DNA of 64,000 nucleotides from Thermosediminibacter oceani DSM 16646. GTDB taxonomy: Bacteria; Bacillota; Thermosediminibacteria; Thermosediminibacterales; Thermosediminibacteraceae. Location of the stretch: the NCBI RefSeq assembly GCF_000144645.1, contig NC_014377.1:2046001-2110000 (forward strand). Reading direction: 5' to 3'. Positions 47,206-55,281 of the stretch are shown here, piece after piece (the stretch's first letter is position 1; each line of letters opens with the position of its first letter). The translations under genes were made by a program, and so were the position numbers. The notes beneath the pieces are model-generated. The model worked only from the letters and a program-made list of their open reading frames with translations. It was not told the origin of the DNA and did not search any database.

Positions 47206-47727
47206 TCACCTTCTCGTTCTTTTCAAACTCTTATATACCAGGGTGGTTAATAAAACAGCGACCACTACCTCGGGGAACCCGTGAGTCACGGCTATACCCC
47301 AGGCTACCGGTGCGGCGATATAACCCCTCACCACCGCCAGGCCCAGAACGCCGGCCGTATTGGTCACGGTGCCGAGGGCCGCCGCAAGGGCAACGCTGCC
47401 GGTCAGCCGGTAGGCAAGGTGCGCCACCACCCCGATCATGATCCTGGGCAAAACGGCAATTACGGGATCGGCAAAAAGCGGGGAACCCATCCTGATGAAG
47501 CTGTGAAGGCCGAAGATCAAGCCCACAAGGCCGCCTGTAACCGGTCCTTCCAGCACTCCTGCCAGCACGGCCGGGATATGCATTATGGTGGCATGTCCCG
47601 CCGCCGTAGGAACGGGTATGAACCCCAGGGGAGTCATCCCCAGCACTATGGAGACGGCACCTAAAACCCCCGCTATCGCCAGGGACTTGGCCCGCAGTAC
47701 CGTTCCCTTAGTCCTGCTGCTATTCAT
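47206..47727 (-). CDS. ECF transporter S component, probably pantothenate (PanT-like)
   Basis: The 173-residue membrane protein with about five or six helices: [57 protein letters not shown], ending in [15 protein letters not shown]. The [14 protein letters not shown] region is a known S-component pattern. Substrate assignment rests on the overlap with coaX, the next step in CoA synthesis. The shared EcfAAT module is not in the window. Confidence 0.82.
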   Translation of the reverse strand: MNSSRTKGTVLRAKSLAIAGVLGAVSIVLGMTPLGFIPVPTAAGHATIMHIPAVLAGVLEGPVTGGLVGLIFGLHSFIRMGSPLFADPVIAVLPRIMIGVVAHLAYRLTGSVALAAALGTVTNTAGVLGLAVVRGYIAAPVAWGIAVTHGFPEVVVAVLLTTLVYKSLKRTRR

Positions 47728-47797
47728 TTTTTCACCTCCGTTCCGGCTCCTTCCGGATGCCGGACAAAATTACAGCACTATTTTATCATATATATAT

Positions 47798-47822
47798 GAA
47801 AAATCAACGCCGAGGAGCGTTG
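47798..47822 (-). terminator. hairpin upstream of panT-like gene
   Basis: Arms CAACGC (47805-47810) and GCGTTG (47817-47822) with five A/T on the minus-strand 3' side (47799-47803). A second minus-strand stop after the rubrerythrin gene. A closely similar sequence is at 50638-50660. Confidence 0.6.
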
Positions 47823-47919
47823 ACGTGTGTATTCAATCGGACTGAGACAATGGATTACATTCATAAACTGGAAAATGACCTGTGGGAGGGAACCTGCAGA
47901 TCTTTAAAACATAGAAAAT

Positions 47920-47960
47920 GCTCCTTTCCGGTCTTATATCAACCCTTCCCGGAAAGGAGC
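47920..47960 (-). terminator. hairpin downstream of rubrerythrin
   Basis: Perfect 12-bp arms GCTCCTTTCCGG (47920-47931) and CCGGAAAGGAGC (47949-47960). On the minus strand ATTTTCT follows. It lies 25 bp after the rbr stop. Confidence 0.75.
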
Positions 47961-47984
47961 GTGGGAATTTAATATACTAACCTG

Positions 47985-48413
47985 TCATTTGGCATATCTC
48001 ATTAAAATTCCTTCTAACATTCTCGCATGTCTTGCTTCATCCTTGGCCGATTCGTTGAAGTAATCTCTAGCCGTGTCCAATCCTAAAGCAGCAGCTTTAT
48101 CGGCAGCCTGTTTTTTGCCTTCATTGGCGGCGGTCTCTCCATCTAGCATTTGTCTGATGTTTTCAAATAAGTCTTCATGTATCATGCCGTTGAGTTCTGC
48201 AAATCTTGCAGCATGCTGGGCTTCTTCCCAAGCGATGGTTTTGAGCACTTCAGCAATTTCGGCATAGCCCTGGCGCTGGGCTAATCTTGCCATGGCCAAG
48301 TAAATACCCGTTTCTTTTGTTTCACCCGTAAAATTCTGTTTTACGATTCCTTCAAGTTCGGTTCCTTTCGTCTCCCCTATCAAATTTTCTACTGTCAACT
48401 TCCTCTTTTCCAT
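47985..48413 (-). CDS. rubrerythrin-type ferritin-like diiron protein without rubredoxin domain
   Basis: The 142-residue four-helix protein has the diiron ligands: Glu in [26 protein letters not shown] (ExxH), Glu in [15 protein letters not shown] (ExxH). Full rubrerythrins end in a rubredoxin domain (two CxxC); none is present here, so electrons must come from a separate donor. Peroxide reduction is the likely role in an anaerobe. Start ATG 48413 follows GGAGGAGAAG. The IS110 element begins about 70 bp upstream and may disturb its promoter. Confidence 0.88.
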   Translation of the reverse strand: MEKRKLTVENLIGETKGTELEGIVKQNFTGETKETGIYLAMARLAQRQGYAEIAEVLKTIAWEEAQHAARFAELNGMIHEDLFENIRQMLDGETAANEGKKQAADKAAALGLDTARDYFNESAKDEARHARMLEGILMRYAK

Positions 48414-48481
48414 CTCAACTTCTCCTCCTTTGTACAATATAGTTAGCTTTAATAATGTAATTAAGGGTCATTCAAAGTTTT

Positions 48482-48510
48482 TTGACAACCACACAGGAAT
48501 TCTGATAAAA
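48482..48510 (+). promoter_or_regulatory. promoter for the IS110 non-coding RNA and transposase
   Basis: A perfect -35 TTGACA (48482-48487) with GATAAA (48504-48509) or ATAAAA (48505-48510) as -10, at 16-17-bp spacing. It overlaps the terminal repeat. Transcription would begin near 48517. Confidence 0.55.
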
Positions 48511-48514
48511 CTTA

Positions 48515-48731
48515 GCTAATATTTCTCGTAGCGGCAGGGGACTTCGATCTTCCTCCTTGGGAAGCTCTTTCGCTGTCCCGAAATTAAGAGTGAAGCCCCT
48601 CCTCTATGAGATGTCTCGAATGAGCACGTTGCGGATGTAGCTTGCTGCATGCCTCGAGTTACGCGCAAGGTTGAGACTTATAGAGGATTGCGGGAACCCT
48701 GCCTAATTCAGTGAAAGCGAGGATGTAAATC
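48515..48731 (+). ncRNA. predicted IS110 bridge RNA region
   Basis: About 215 nt between the promoter and the transposase ATG. It folds into several hairpins: GGGAC..GTCCC enclosing CTTCC..GGAAG (about 48537-48585), and a long one CCTCTAT..ATAGAGG (about 48598-48686) with inner stems CTCGA..TCGAG and ATGTAGC..GCTGCAT, and with internal loops. IS110-subgroup elements are known to carry such a bridge RNA in the 5' end, with loops that pair to target and donor DNA. Exact loops not assigned. Confidence 0.6.
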
Positions 48732-49955
48732 ATGTTCTATGGCGGTATTGATGTGGCTAAACACAGTCACGAAGTATGCCTCGTAAACGACTCCGGTGAT
48801 ATAGTCTTAAAGATGCATCTAGACAATAACCATAAAGGGATGAATAAGCTTTTGCAGGCATTGGAAAGACTCGGTTTAAAGCCTGATGACGTAAAGTTCT
48901 GCTTAGAGGCCACCGGCCATTACTGGCTCCCTATCTACTGCTACCTCACTAACCAGGGATTTGAACTTCATGTCATCAATCCCATTCAGTCGGATGCTTT
49001 GCGGAATCTCTATGTGCGTAAAACTAAAACCGACCAAAAAGATGCTCTGCTCCTTGCTGACTTGCTGCGATTGGGAAGAGCCCCCGAGACCAGACTCCCT
49101 TCCGAAACAACCCTCAAATTGCAGTCGCTCTCCCGACTCCGCTTTGAGTTCGTACGCCAGGTCGGTGGCCTTAAGAACAGGGTGCTTGGTATTTTGGATA
49201 GGATTTTCCCTGAATACCCAGACTGCTTCTCCGATGTGTTTATCCGGACTTCAAGGGAGCTGCTTAAATCTTACCCGGAGCCGGAAGAATTAGCCGAAGT
49301 GGACCTTTCAGAGTTATCTGCTTTCCTGAAAGAACATTCCCGCGGTCGGTTCGGTGAAGAAAGAGCTAAAAAGATTCAATCTCTGGCTAAGGGGACCTTC
49401 GGTATCACAATGGCTTTAGACGCTTTCACATTACAGCTTCGTTTGTTGGTTGAGCAAATTGAATTTATTGAAGAACAGATAAAGGTTATTGAAGATGCAA
49501 TTAACGAGGTTATGGAGGAGCTTCGTCCTAGTAAGGATACCCCTTATCGCCACGTAATTGAAACTATTCCAGGTATTGGCCCTGTCCTGGCTGCCGCAAT
49601 TATCGGTGAGATAGGTGATATTTCTCGTTTCCCTAACCCCCGGGCTCTCGTAGCTTATGCCGGTTTAGATGCTACAGTCAGGGCTTCAGGATTGTTTGAG
49701 GGTACTCGTAACCGTATGTCTAAACGCGGTTCCCCTGTTTTAAGAAACAGCTTGTGGTTAGCCGCTGTTTCAGCCCGCCGTTTTAACCCGGAGTTGAGGG
49801 CTTATTATGAGCAAAAACGCAGCCAGGGAAAGCACTCGAATGTTGCTACAGGAGCCGTTGCAAGAAAACTTGTTCACCTGATCTACTCTCTCTGGAAGGA
49901 TAACCGGCCGTATGACCCGGATTATCAATGGTCTCCTCCCGGCAAAAATGCGTGA
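48732..49955 (+). CDS. IS110-family recombinase (DEDD transposase)
   Basis: The 407-residue protein has an N-terminal RuvC-like DEDD domain (FYGGIDVAKHSHEVCLV, FCLEATGHYWLPIYCYL, VRKTKTDQKDALLLADLL) and a C-terminal Tnp_20 domain (IPGIGPVLAAAIIGEIGDISRFPNPRALVAYAGLD..NRMSKRGSPVLRNSLWLAA) with the candidate nucleophile Ser in KRGSPVLR. GAGGATGTAAATC precedes the ATG. It looks intact. Confidence 0.95.
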   Translation: MFYGGIDVAKHSHEVCLVNDSGDIVLKMHLDNNHKGMNKLLQALERLGLKPDDVKFCLEATGHYWLPIYCYLTNQGFELHVINPIQSDALRNLYVRKTKTDQKDALLLADLLRLGRAPETRLPSETTLKLQSLSRLRFEFVRQVGGLKNRVLGILDRIFPEYPDCFSDVFIRTSRELLKSYPEPEELAEVDLSELSAFLKEHSRGRFGEERAKKIQSLAKGTFGITMALDAFTLQLRLLVEQIEFIEEQIKVIEDAINEVMEELRPSKDTPYRHVIETIPGIGPVLAAAIIGEIGDISRFPNPRALVAYAGLDATVRASGLFEGTRNRMSKRGSPVLRNSLWLAAVSARRFNPELRAYYEQKRSQGKHSNVATGAVARKLVHLIYSLWKDNRPYDPDYQWSPPGKNA

Positions 49956-50037
49956 ACAGAATTTCTATGTGATTGTCAAGAAATTTTTGCTCTAGCCTAT
50001 TGACTTTTCATAGCACGTCTTAATTAATAAAAATTTT

Positions 50038-50493
50038 TTAGCCAACCTCATCGGTCGTTTGTTTATTTTTCCTTCGGTTAAAAGCTTCAAAAATCTTATC
50101 CGCAACTTTTTCATTTACTTTTTTAATATCGTTAAGGTAGATCAAAACGCTTCCCTTATATTCCTGGGCATCTCCCAGCAATATAATTTCTAAAGCACTT
50201 CTTACGATATTGATTATGCAATTTTCATCATGGTAAAGGTTGCAGTTTCTGCACTGATTGAGCAGATATCCAATAGCATCCGTAATAACAACATCGTCAT
50301 AAATCTTCGTATCGTAATAAGGCAAGTTATCAATACCGCCATCAATAAATTCGCTTCGCTGCTTTAAGGAAGTTGTGAGCATTTTTTTACAATACCCGAT
50401 TAAACAATTCTCCCTATCACATTTACCGCATACGCTCTCTCCCAAACAGCATTTTGAAACCTCATTGATCAAGCCCTCAATATCTACGCCCAT
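50038..50493 (-). CDS. cysteine-rich hypothetical protein, 151 residues
   Basis: A soluble protein with two Cys clusters: SKCCLGESVCGKCDRENCLIGYC (six Cys) and NQCRNCNLYHDENC (three Cys). The spacing suggests a metal or Fe-S site. The remainder is helical (IINIVRSALEIILLG). ATG 50493 follows a run containing GGGAGAGGGGGGTGATC. I recall small Cys-rich proteins of this sort in clostridia, without known function. Confidence 0.7.
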   Translation of the reverse strand: MGVDIEGLINEVSKCCLGESVCGKCDRENCLIGYCKKMLTTSLKQRSEFIDGGIDNLPYYDTKIYDDVVITDAIGYLLNQCRNCNLYHDENCIINIVRSALEIILLGDAQEYKGSVLIYLNDIKKVNEKVADKIFEAFNRRKNKQTTDEVG

Positions 50494-50630
50494 GATCACC
50501 CCCCTCTCCCTGAGCGCAGTTAAATATTGGTTTTTAATATTGATTACTATTATTAATATACACAACCGACCAATTAAAGTCAAGTAATTTATAATTTTTT
50601 TCTTTTGAATTCTAAAGGCCAGGGCACAAG

Positions 50631-50655
50631 CAAAAAACAACGCCGAAGAACATTG
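50631..50655 (-). terminator. hairpin similar to 47798-47822
   Basis: Arms CAACG (50638-50642) and CATTG (50651-50655, with a G-T pair) with six T on the minus strand (50632-50637). CAACGCCGA(G/A)GA(G/A)C(G/A)TTGACGT is shared with 47805-47827. Confidence 0.5.
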
Positions 50656-50717
50656 ACGTTATTTTTCTGGGAACATTTTGAGGGGATTAAACGACTATAT
50701 TATGAGGGGGAAAAAAT

Positions 50718-50807
50718 ATGCAGCTTATTGAATCTCATGAGGTTGTAAATTATTTTAAGAGTCTTATAAAAGACGACACTAACGAAATATTATATGGAGC
50801 AAGATAG
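50718..50807 (+). CDS. possible 29-residue peptide
   Basis: ATG 50718 follows GAGGGGG with eight-base spacing and opens a 29-codon frame (starts MQLIESHEVVNYFKSL, ends NEILYGAR) that stops 17 bp before a strong terminator hairpin. A TATATT at 50696-50701 could be part of a promoter, but it is too close to the start for a usual leader. It might be a true small protein, a leader peptide or a gene remnant. Confidence 0.35.
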   Translation: MQLIESHEVVNYFKSLIKDDTNEILYGAR

Positions 50808-50824
50808 CCCCTCAATACCTTTTG

Positions 50825-50853
50825 GCCGGGTGAACTTAAATTCACCCGGCTTT
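50825..50853. terminator. strong hairpin terminator
   Basis: Perfect 10-bp arms GCCGGGTGAA (50825-50834) and TTCACCCGGC (50841-50850), then TTT. It serves the plus-strand peptide and probably also the minus-strand gene at 50866. A near-identical hairpin is at 52107-52136. Confidence 0.8.
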
Positions 50854-50865
50854 AATGACAGCAAT

Positions 50866-51129
50866 TTAACTCTCTAAGCTTAGTACAGCCAAAAACAGAA
50901 ACACCAGAAAGCCCAGGCTCGTGAGCTGGTCTATCACCGGCCAGTATTTAGGACTTACCCGGCGCATGAGCAAGTCTTCCAGAGGACCCGCGGTAATTAT
51001 GGCTAGCGCTATAAATAGAGGTGACAGGCTTTTGTTTTTAAAAAATAGGCAGAAAGAATATAATACGGTTAAAGCCCCCATGCCAAAATTCATTAATCTC
51101 AATAACACAAGCAAATCTTCCGTTTTCAT
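50866..51129 (-). CDS. small membrane protein of unknown function
   Basis: The 87-residue protein has three likely membrane helices: VLLRLMNFGMGALTVLYSFCLFF, LSPLFIALAIITAG and LTSLGFLVFLFLAVLSL. Start ATG 51129 (MKTEDLLVLL) or 51150. No known family seen. Confidence 0.6.
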   Translation of the reverse strand: MKTEDLLVLLRLMNFGMGALTVLYSFCLFFKNKSLSPLFIALAIITAGPLEDLLMRRVSPKYWPVIDQLTSLGFLVFLFLAVLSLES

Positions 51130-51240
51130 TCCCGTCTTTACCGGCCTCACCGATCAACCCCTCTTTCCCCTCTCTCCATGTGGCGCCAGTATTTAAAGCG
51201 ATCGCCGTAAGGCTGACCAAACATTTATGAGGAAAAAACG

Positions 51241-51867
51241 GTATCATGTTCTTTGATGTTAAATAAAGTTAGGATTCCTGCAAGCAATACCATTAACCCT
51301 GCGACAATTAACACGAATCTTACGCTTGTGATCTCGGCCAAAAAACCGGAGGTACTCAAATTCATAACTGAAGCGATGTTGACGAACATCGAATTTGTGC
51401 TGAAAACTCTGTATTCAGTACTCCTCCCGCAAGCCCGAGGATGATGATATTAAGCAGCACAATATTGAATAAATTCTTATTGTTTATTATATATTCAATT
51501 CCCCCATAGAAGGTGTAACGGCTTTTTTGATGATCATCCTCTAATTTAACGGGGAAATAATCCAAAAAGGCGATACCTATAATTGAGGTGATGAAAGTTA
51601 AAGCATCTATCAATAAACACGAGTCGATACCAATTCCCGCCACGATAATTCCAGATAATATAGGCCCAATTACCATTAGACCAACGAACAGAAGATTACC
51701 AGAGACAGGATATACGATTTACAGAAAATCATCAGCAAAATTAATATGGCCCTTAGAAAATCACACAAAATCATTAAATGTTTTTTATTGTAAGTATCTA
51801 CGACCCTACCTGCATACGGTCCCAGAATCACGTAGTGCAACATCAAGGCAATAGATAATTTACTCAT
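51241..51867 (-). pseudogene. MFS transporter remnant
   Basis: Three frames read consecutive parts of a major facilitator (macrolide-efflux-like) protein: GPYAGRVVDTYNKKHLMILCDFLRAILILLM (51676-51867, loop 2-3 signature), VIGPILSGIIVAGIGIDSCLLIDALTFITSIIGI (51362-51676) and a C-terminal piece (SVMNLSTSGFLAEITSVRFVLIVAGLMVLLAGILTLF) down to 51241. Frameshifts separate them, and the first and last thirds are missing. Confidence 0.75.
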
Positions 51868-52106
51868 GTCCGATGGCTACTAAGAGTGAAAATATAATCG
51901 AAGAGCGCTATCCTGAAAATCCAATCATCTATTTTGGATAAAAATTGACTTGCTATTAATAAATTGAAATTTTTATTATCCCAAATAATACTGGACATCC
52001 CGATTTCGCTCCGCCTTAAATTATGTTTTGCGAAAACCCAACCCGGCTAAATAATATTATCATTTATTTATATATTTTTAATATTTTTTAAGAGCGAGCA
52101 GTTCCG
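51868..52106. other. AT-rich intergenic region, no gene seen
   Basis: About 240 bp after the MFS remnant, without an ORF supported by a ribosome site. Probably decayed N-terminal MFS sequence. Confidence 0.35.
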
Positions 52107-52136
52107 GCCGGGTGAATTAAAAGTCACCCGGCTTTT
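52107..52136 (+). terminator. hairpin related to 50825-50853
   Basis: Arms GCCGGGTGA (52107-52115) and TCACCCGGC (52124-52132) followed by TTTT. No obvious gene ends here on the plus strand, so it may be a leftover of the decayed region. Confidence 0.65.
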
Positions 52137-52312
52137 ACAATGGCAAGCCGGCCTTTTCAACGATAACTGGCATTAACAAAGGCTTCGAGTGCGCCTCAAG
52201 TTTTGTAGAAAGTATACATATTCTTACATGCAAAATTGCGATTATTAAAGAATTGTGTTGTATTATTTGCCGATTAACATAATTTTATATAGCACATTAA
52301 GTCTTATTATGA

Positions 52313-52318
52313 TATAAT
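52313..52318 (+). promoter_or_regulatory. -10 element of gap
   Basis: A perfect TATAAT about 40 bp before the gap ATG. No good -35 at 16-18 bp. Confidence 0.45.
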
Positions 52319-52357
52319 ATTTATGCCAACAAAAAATTTAAGGGAGGCTTTTTATTC

Positions 52358-53407
52358 ATGAAGGTTCGGGTTGCTATAAACGGTTTTGGAAGGATAGGAA
52401 AAAACGCCTTGCGAATCTGGTTGGAAGACAAACATCCCGAGATAGAAGTGGTGGCCATCAACAGCACTAGCGGCCCAAGGCCTCATGCTCACCTCTTTAA
52501 ATACGACTCCGTCTACGGCATTTTCCCCGGCAGCGTAGAGGCATCCGATGATGCTCTGATAATAAACGGAAAATCAATTCCTTTCTTTGCCGAAAAAGAC
52601 CCCGAGAAGCTGCCCTGGGATGAGCTGGGAATAGATATTGTTATCGAATCCTCGGGCAAATTTAGAAAACGCCAAGATGCGGAAAAACATTTAAAAGCCG
52701 GCGCTAAAAGAGTCTTAATCACCGCTCCGGCCGAGGGTGTCGACAACACCATTGTCATGGGCGTAAATGAAGGAGATTTTTGCCCTGAAAAAGATTTCAT
52801 CGTGTCTTCAGCGTCCTGCACCACAAACTGCCTTGCACCGGTGGTCAAGGTACTGGACGAAAATTTAAAGATGATCAACGGGTCGATGACCACAGTCCAC
52901 GCTTATACCGCCGATCAGAGTCTGGTGGACAAGACTCACAAAGACCTCAGGCGGGCGAGGGCAGCGGCGATGTCTATAATCCCCACTACCACCGGGGCTG
53001 CTAAGGCCATAGGCCTTGTAATTCCTCATCTTTCGGGGAAATTGAACGGCTGTGCCCTCAGAGTTCCTACTCCTGCGGTGTCAATAATAGATCTTGTCGC
53101 TAATGTGGAGAAACCTACCACGAAGGAAGAGGTAAACGGTTTATTTAAAGAAGCAGCTCAGGGAGAGCTAAAGGGCATATTGGATTATACCGAAGATCCT
53201 CTGGTTTCCACAGACTTTTTGAAAAATCCCCACTCTTCCATTGTCGACGGCCTTTCCACCATGGTTATAGATAGCAAAGTGGTAAAAGTCCTGGCATGGT
53301 ACGATAATGAGTATGGCTATACTATGAGAGTCCTGGAACTCGCAACATATATCGGCAGGGCTTGCCGCAACTATGAAAAAGCAGAAGCTATCGCAACTTG
53401 TAAGTAA
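52358..53407 (+). CDS. gap: glyceraldehyde-3-phosphate dehydrogenase, GapB-like cofactor pocket
   Basis: The 349-residue enzyme has the NAD(P) loop INGFGRIGKNA, catalytic Cys154 in SSASCTTNC, and HAYTADQSLVDKTHKDLRRARAA. In NAD-specific GapA an Asp follows strand 2 (VNDLTD); here the stretch is VAINSTSGPRPHAHLFKYDSVYG, with Ser/Thr in place of Asp, as in NADP-preferring GapB (INASYS). This suggests NADP use or dual use and a gluconeogenic or NADPH-forming role. GGGAGG precedes the ATG. It stands alone rather than with pgk-tpi. Confidence 0.93.
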   Translation: MKVRVAINGFGRIGKNALRIWLEDKHPEIEVVAINSTSGPRPHAHLFKYDSVYGIFPGSVEASDDALIINGKSIPFFAEKDPEKLPWDELGIDIVIESSGKFRKRQDAEKHLKAGAKRVLITAPAEGVDNTIVMGVNEGDFCPEKDFIVSSASCTTNCLAPVVKVLDENLKMINGSMTTVHAYTADQSLVDKTHKDLRRARAAAMSIIPTTTGAAKAIGLVIPHLSGKLNGCALRVPTPAVSIIDLVANVEKPTTKEEVNGLFKEAAQGELKGILDYTEDPLVSTDFLKNPHSSIVDGLSTMVIDSKVVKVLAWYDNEYGYTMRVLELATYIGRACRNYEKAEAIATCK

Positions 53408-53492
53408 TCCGGCGCTCAATGAAGCTAGGCCAAAATGCCCGGTAAGGTAAATTCGATAATTTAGCGATCTTCGGCGAAATATCGATGAATAT

Positions 53493-53537
53493 GAGAAGGG
53501 AAGCCCGGCTCATACGCCTTCCAGGGCTTCCCTTCTC
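53493..53537. terminator. bidirectional terminator between gap and arsR
   Basis: Perfect 14-bp arms GAGAAGGGAAGCCC (53493-53506) and GGGCTTCCCTTCTC (53524-53537). It overlaps the last codons of the convergent arsR gene. Confidence 0.75.
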
Positions 53538-53818
53538 ATAATTGCGAGCATGTCCTCAAGTTTCGTGAGAAAATCGGCGATAGCACTGCTGCTCAAACTA
53601 TAATAAACATACTTACCTTCCTGGCGGCTTTTTATTATACCGCTTATTTTCAGGAGTCTCAGATGCCCGGAAATATTTGACTGGGTGGCTCCCAACTCTT
53701 GGACCAGCTGGCTTACTGTCTTTTCTCTTTCTTTTAAAGCTTCTACAATTCTCAATCTGGTCTTGTCGGCGAGACTTTCCAAAAACCGCACTTTCGATTC
53801 CGTAAGATTCAACGTCAA
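53510..53818 (-). CDS. ArsR-family regulator without cysteines
   Basis: The 102-residue winged-helix protein: ESLADKTRLRIVEALKEREKTVSQLVQELGATQSNISGHLRLLKISGIIKSRQEGKYVYYSLS. Classical ArsR/CzrA metal sites need Cys in helix 3 or Asp/His in helix 5; this protein contains no Cys and lacks the His/Asp set, so a different signal is likely. It overlaps the radical SAM gene upstream by 4 bp (ATGA), so both are made from one transcript. Confidence 0.85.
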   Translation of the reverse strand: MTLNLTESKVRFLESLADKTRLRIVEALKEREKTVSQLVQELGATQSNISGHLRLLKISGIIKSRQEGKYVYYSLSSSAIADFLTKLEDMLAIMRREALEGV

Positions 53819-55191
53819 TTAGTTCCCTCCCTGCAAGCGACTTCATCTACACGTTTATTATCATACCAGATTTTATCCGCAATTTCACCCCATTTTTCTG
53901 CATAGGGCTTCAATTTTTCAGCGAATTCCGAAGCCGTTTCGTTAGCGGTAAGCTGGGTGCTGTAGGCCCCGCTTTCCTCGACGATTTCCCTCAGCATGTC
54001 GGGGTTATCTATCAGGGGACACGGCCTCCTCATGTTCATGTTGAAGGGCTGTCGCTTCTGATACGCCTTCATCAGAGGAGAACACAGGGCTTCCTTCAGG
54101 CTCACGTTCTTGATGTTGCACGTAGAATAATGCACGAAAGCGCAAGGCTCTACTTCTCCCTGGGCATTTATGTGAAGGTACCTACGCCCTCCCGCTATGC
54201 AGCCGTTAGAAGCTTCGCCGTCGTTCCAGAAATCTACTATCAATATGGGTTTGGTCTTCCTGTACTCCAAAATTTTGTCGTAGATGTAGGCCCTCTGTTC
54301 CGGCGTCGCCATCATGTCCAGGTCCACATCCTTGCCGATTGGGATGTATGTGAAGTACCAAGCGAACGCCGCACCCTTTTCCACCAACATATCTACGAAT
54401 TCCGGGCTGGCCAGCTCTTCGGTATTGTGCCTCGTATAAGTGACGGATGCCCCGTATACAAGGCCGGCTTCCTTCATTTTTTCCATGGCTTCCATTACCT
54501 TTTTGAAAACGCCCCTACCCCGCCGACGATCCGTGGCTTCCTCGAATCCTTCGATGCTGAAGGCAAGGGTTATATTCCCCAACCTCTTCATGTCTTCGAT
54601 CAGTGCATCATCCACGAGGGTACCGTTGGTGAAAAGGTGGAACACCATGGAACTGTGTTTCTCGGCAAGTTTGACTATATCGTTCTTCCTCAGCAGTGGT
54701 TCGCCGCCGGACATGGCCATAAAGTATATACCGAGTTCCTGAGCTTCAGTGCAAATCCTGTCAAGCAGTTCGAAGCTCAGCTCTTCTTTTTTCTGGTAAT
54801 CACCCGCCCAGCACCCGATACAGTTCAGGTTGCACCTTTCCGTCGGATCTACCAACAGCGCCCACGGAACCGAGCAGCCCAGCTTTTTTGCATTCTCTAT
54901 CTGCTTGGGTACCCCGAGGAAGCTTGCATTTACGAAAAAGTTTATGGCCATTTTCTGTCTGACGCTGGGATGCGTCTTGGTGAGGAGCCTCTCCGCCAGT
55001 CTGTACCAGTTGGTATCCTTGTTTTGCAGGAATTTTTTCACAGAGGCTACATTTTTCCTGTGGTGTTCGGGCATCGGAATTTTCTCTACCCATTCGATCA
55101 ACTTTTCCATATTATTTATCGGTTCCTTCATAAGAAATTTTATTCCCTGCTCCAATACCTTTTCGCCAAGGTATGCCCTGGCAGCTTCCAT
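53815..55191 (-). CDS. radical SAM/SPASM-type protein
   Basis: The 458-residue enzyme has an N-terminal helical region (about 1-110), the triad CNLNCIGCW (about 132-140), SGGEPLLR for SAM binding, AFSIEGFEEATDRRRG, and a C-terminal SPASM-like Cys set (CIAGGRRYLHINAQGEVEPCAFVHYSTCNIKNV..CPLIDNP). Such proteins often modify peptides or cofactors; no precursor peptide gene is seen nearby. ATG 55191 follows GGAGGGGG. Co-transcribed with the ArsR gene. Substrate unknown. Confidence 0.88.
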   Translation of the reverse strand: MEAARAYLGEKVLEQGIKFLMKEPINNMEKLIEWVEKIPMPEHHRKNVASVKKFLQNKDTNWYRLAERLLTKTHPSVRQKMAINFFVNASFLGVPKQIENAKKLGCSVPWALLVDPTERCNLNCIGCWAGDYQKKEELSFELLDRICTEAQELGIYFMAMSGGEPLLRKNDIVKLAEKHSSMVFHLFTNGTLVDDALIEDMKRLGNITLAFSIEGFEEATDRRRGRGVFKKVMEAMEKMKEAGLVYGASVTYTRHNTEELASPEFVDMLVEKGAAFAWYFTYIPIGKDVDLDMMATPEQRAYIYDKILEYRKTKPILIVDFWNDGEASNGCIAGGRRYLHINAQGEVEPCAFVHYSTCNIKNVSLKEALCSPLMKAYQKRQPFNMNMRRPCPLIDNPDMLREIVEESGAYSTQLTANETASEFAEKLKPYAEKWGEIADKIWYDNKRVDEVACREGTN

Positions 55192-55281
55192 TTTAAGACC
55201 CCCTCCGGATATTTTATCATATCTACATATAATGATATGTTTGATACTATTATATGTTTCCAAGGTAAATATTGTCAAGCT

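Larger units (their letters stand above)
48481..49980 (+). mobile_element. IS110-family element (approximate limits)
   Basis: The limits are set by an imperfect 24-bp inverted repeat, 48481-48504 and 49957-49980 (20 of 24 match; core TTGACAA.CACA.AG.AATTCTG). It contains one DEDD transposase gene and about 220 bp of structured 5' non-coding DNA. IS110 elements use a bridge RNA rather than long terminal repeats, so the true ends may lie a few bases beyond the repeat. No target duplication is expected. Confidence 0.75.

Noticed and set aside
47757-47972. Plus-strand frame upstream of the panT-like gene
   Set aside because: It covers two minus-strand terminators, has no ribosome site and its translation shows no family pattern.
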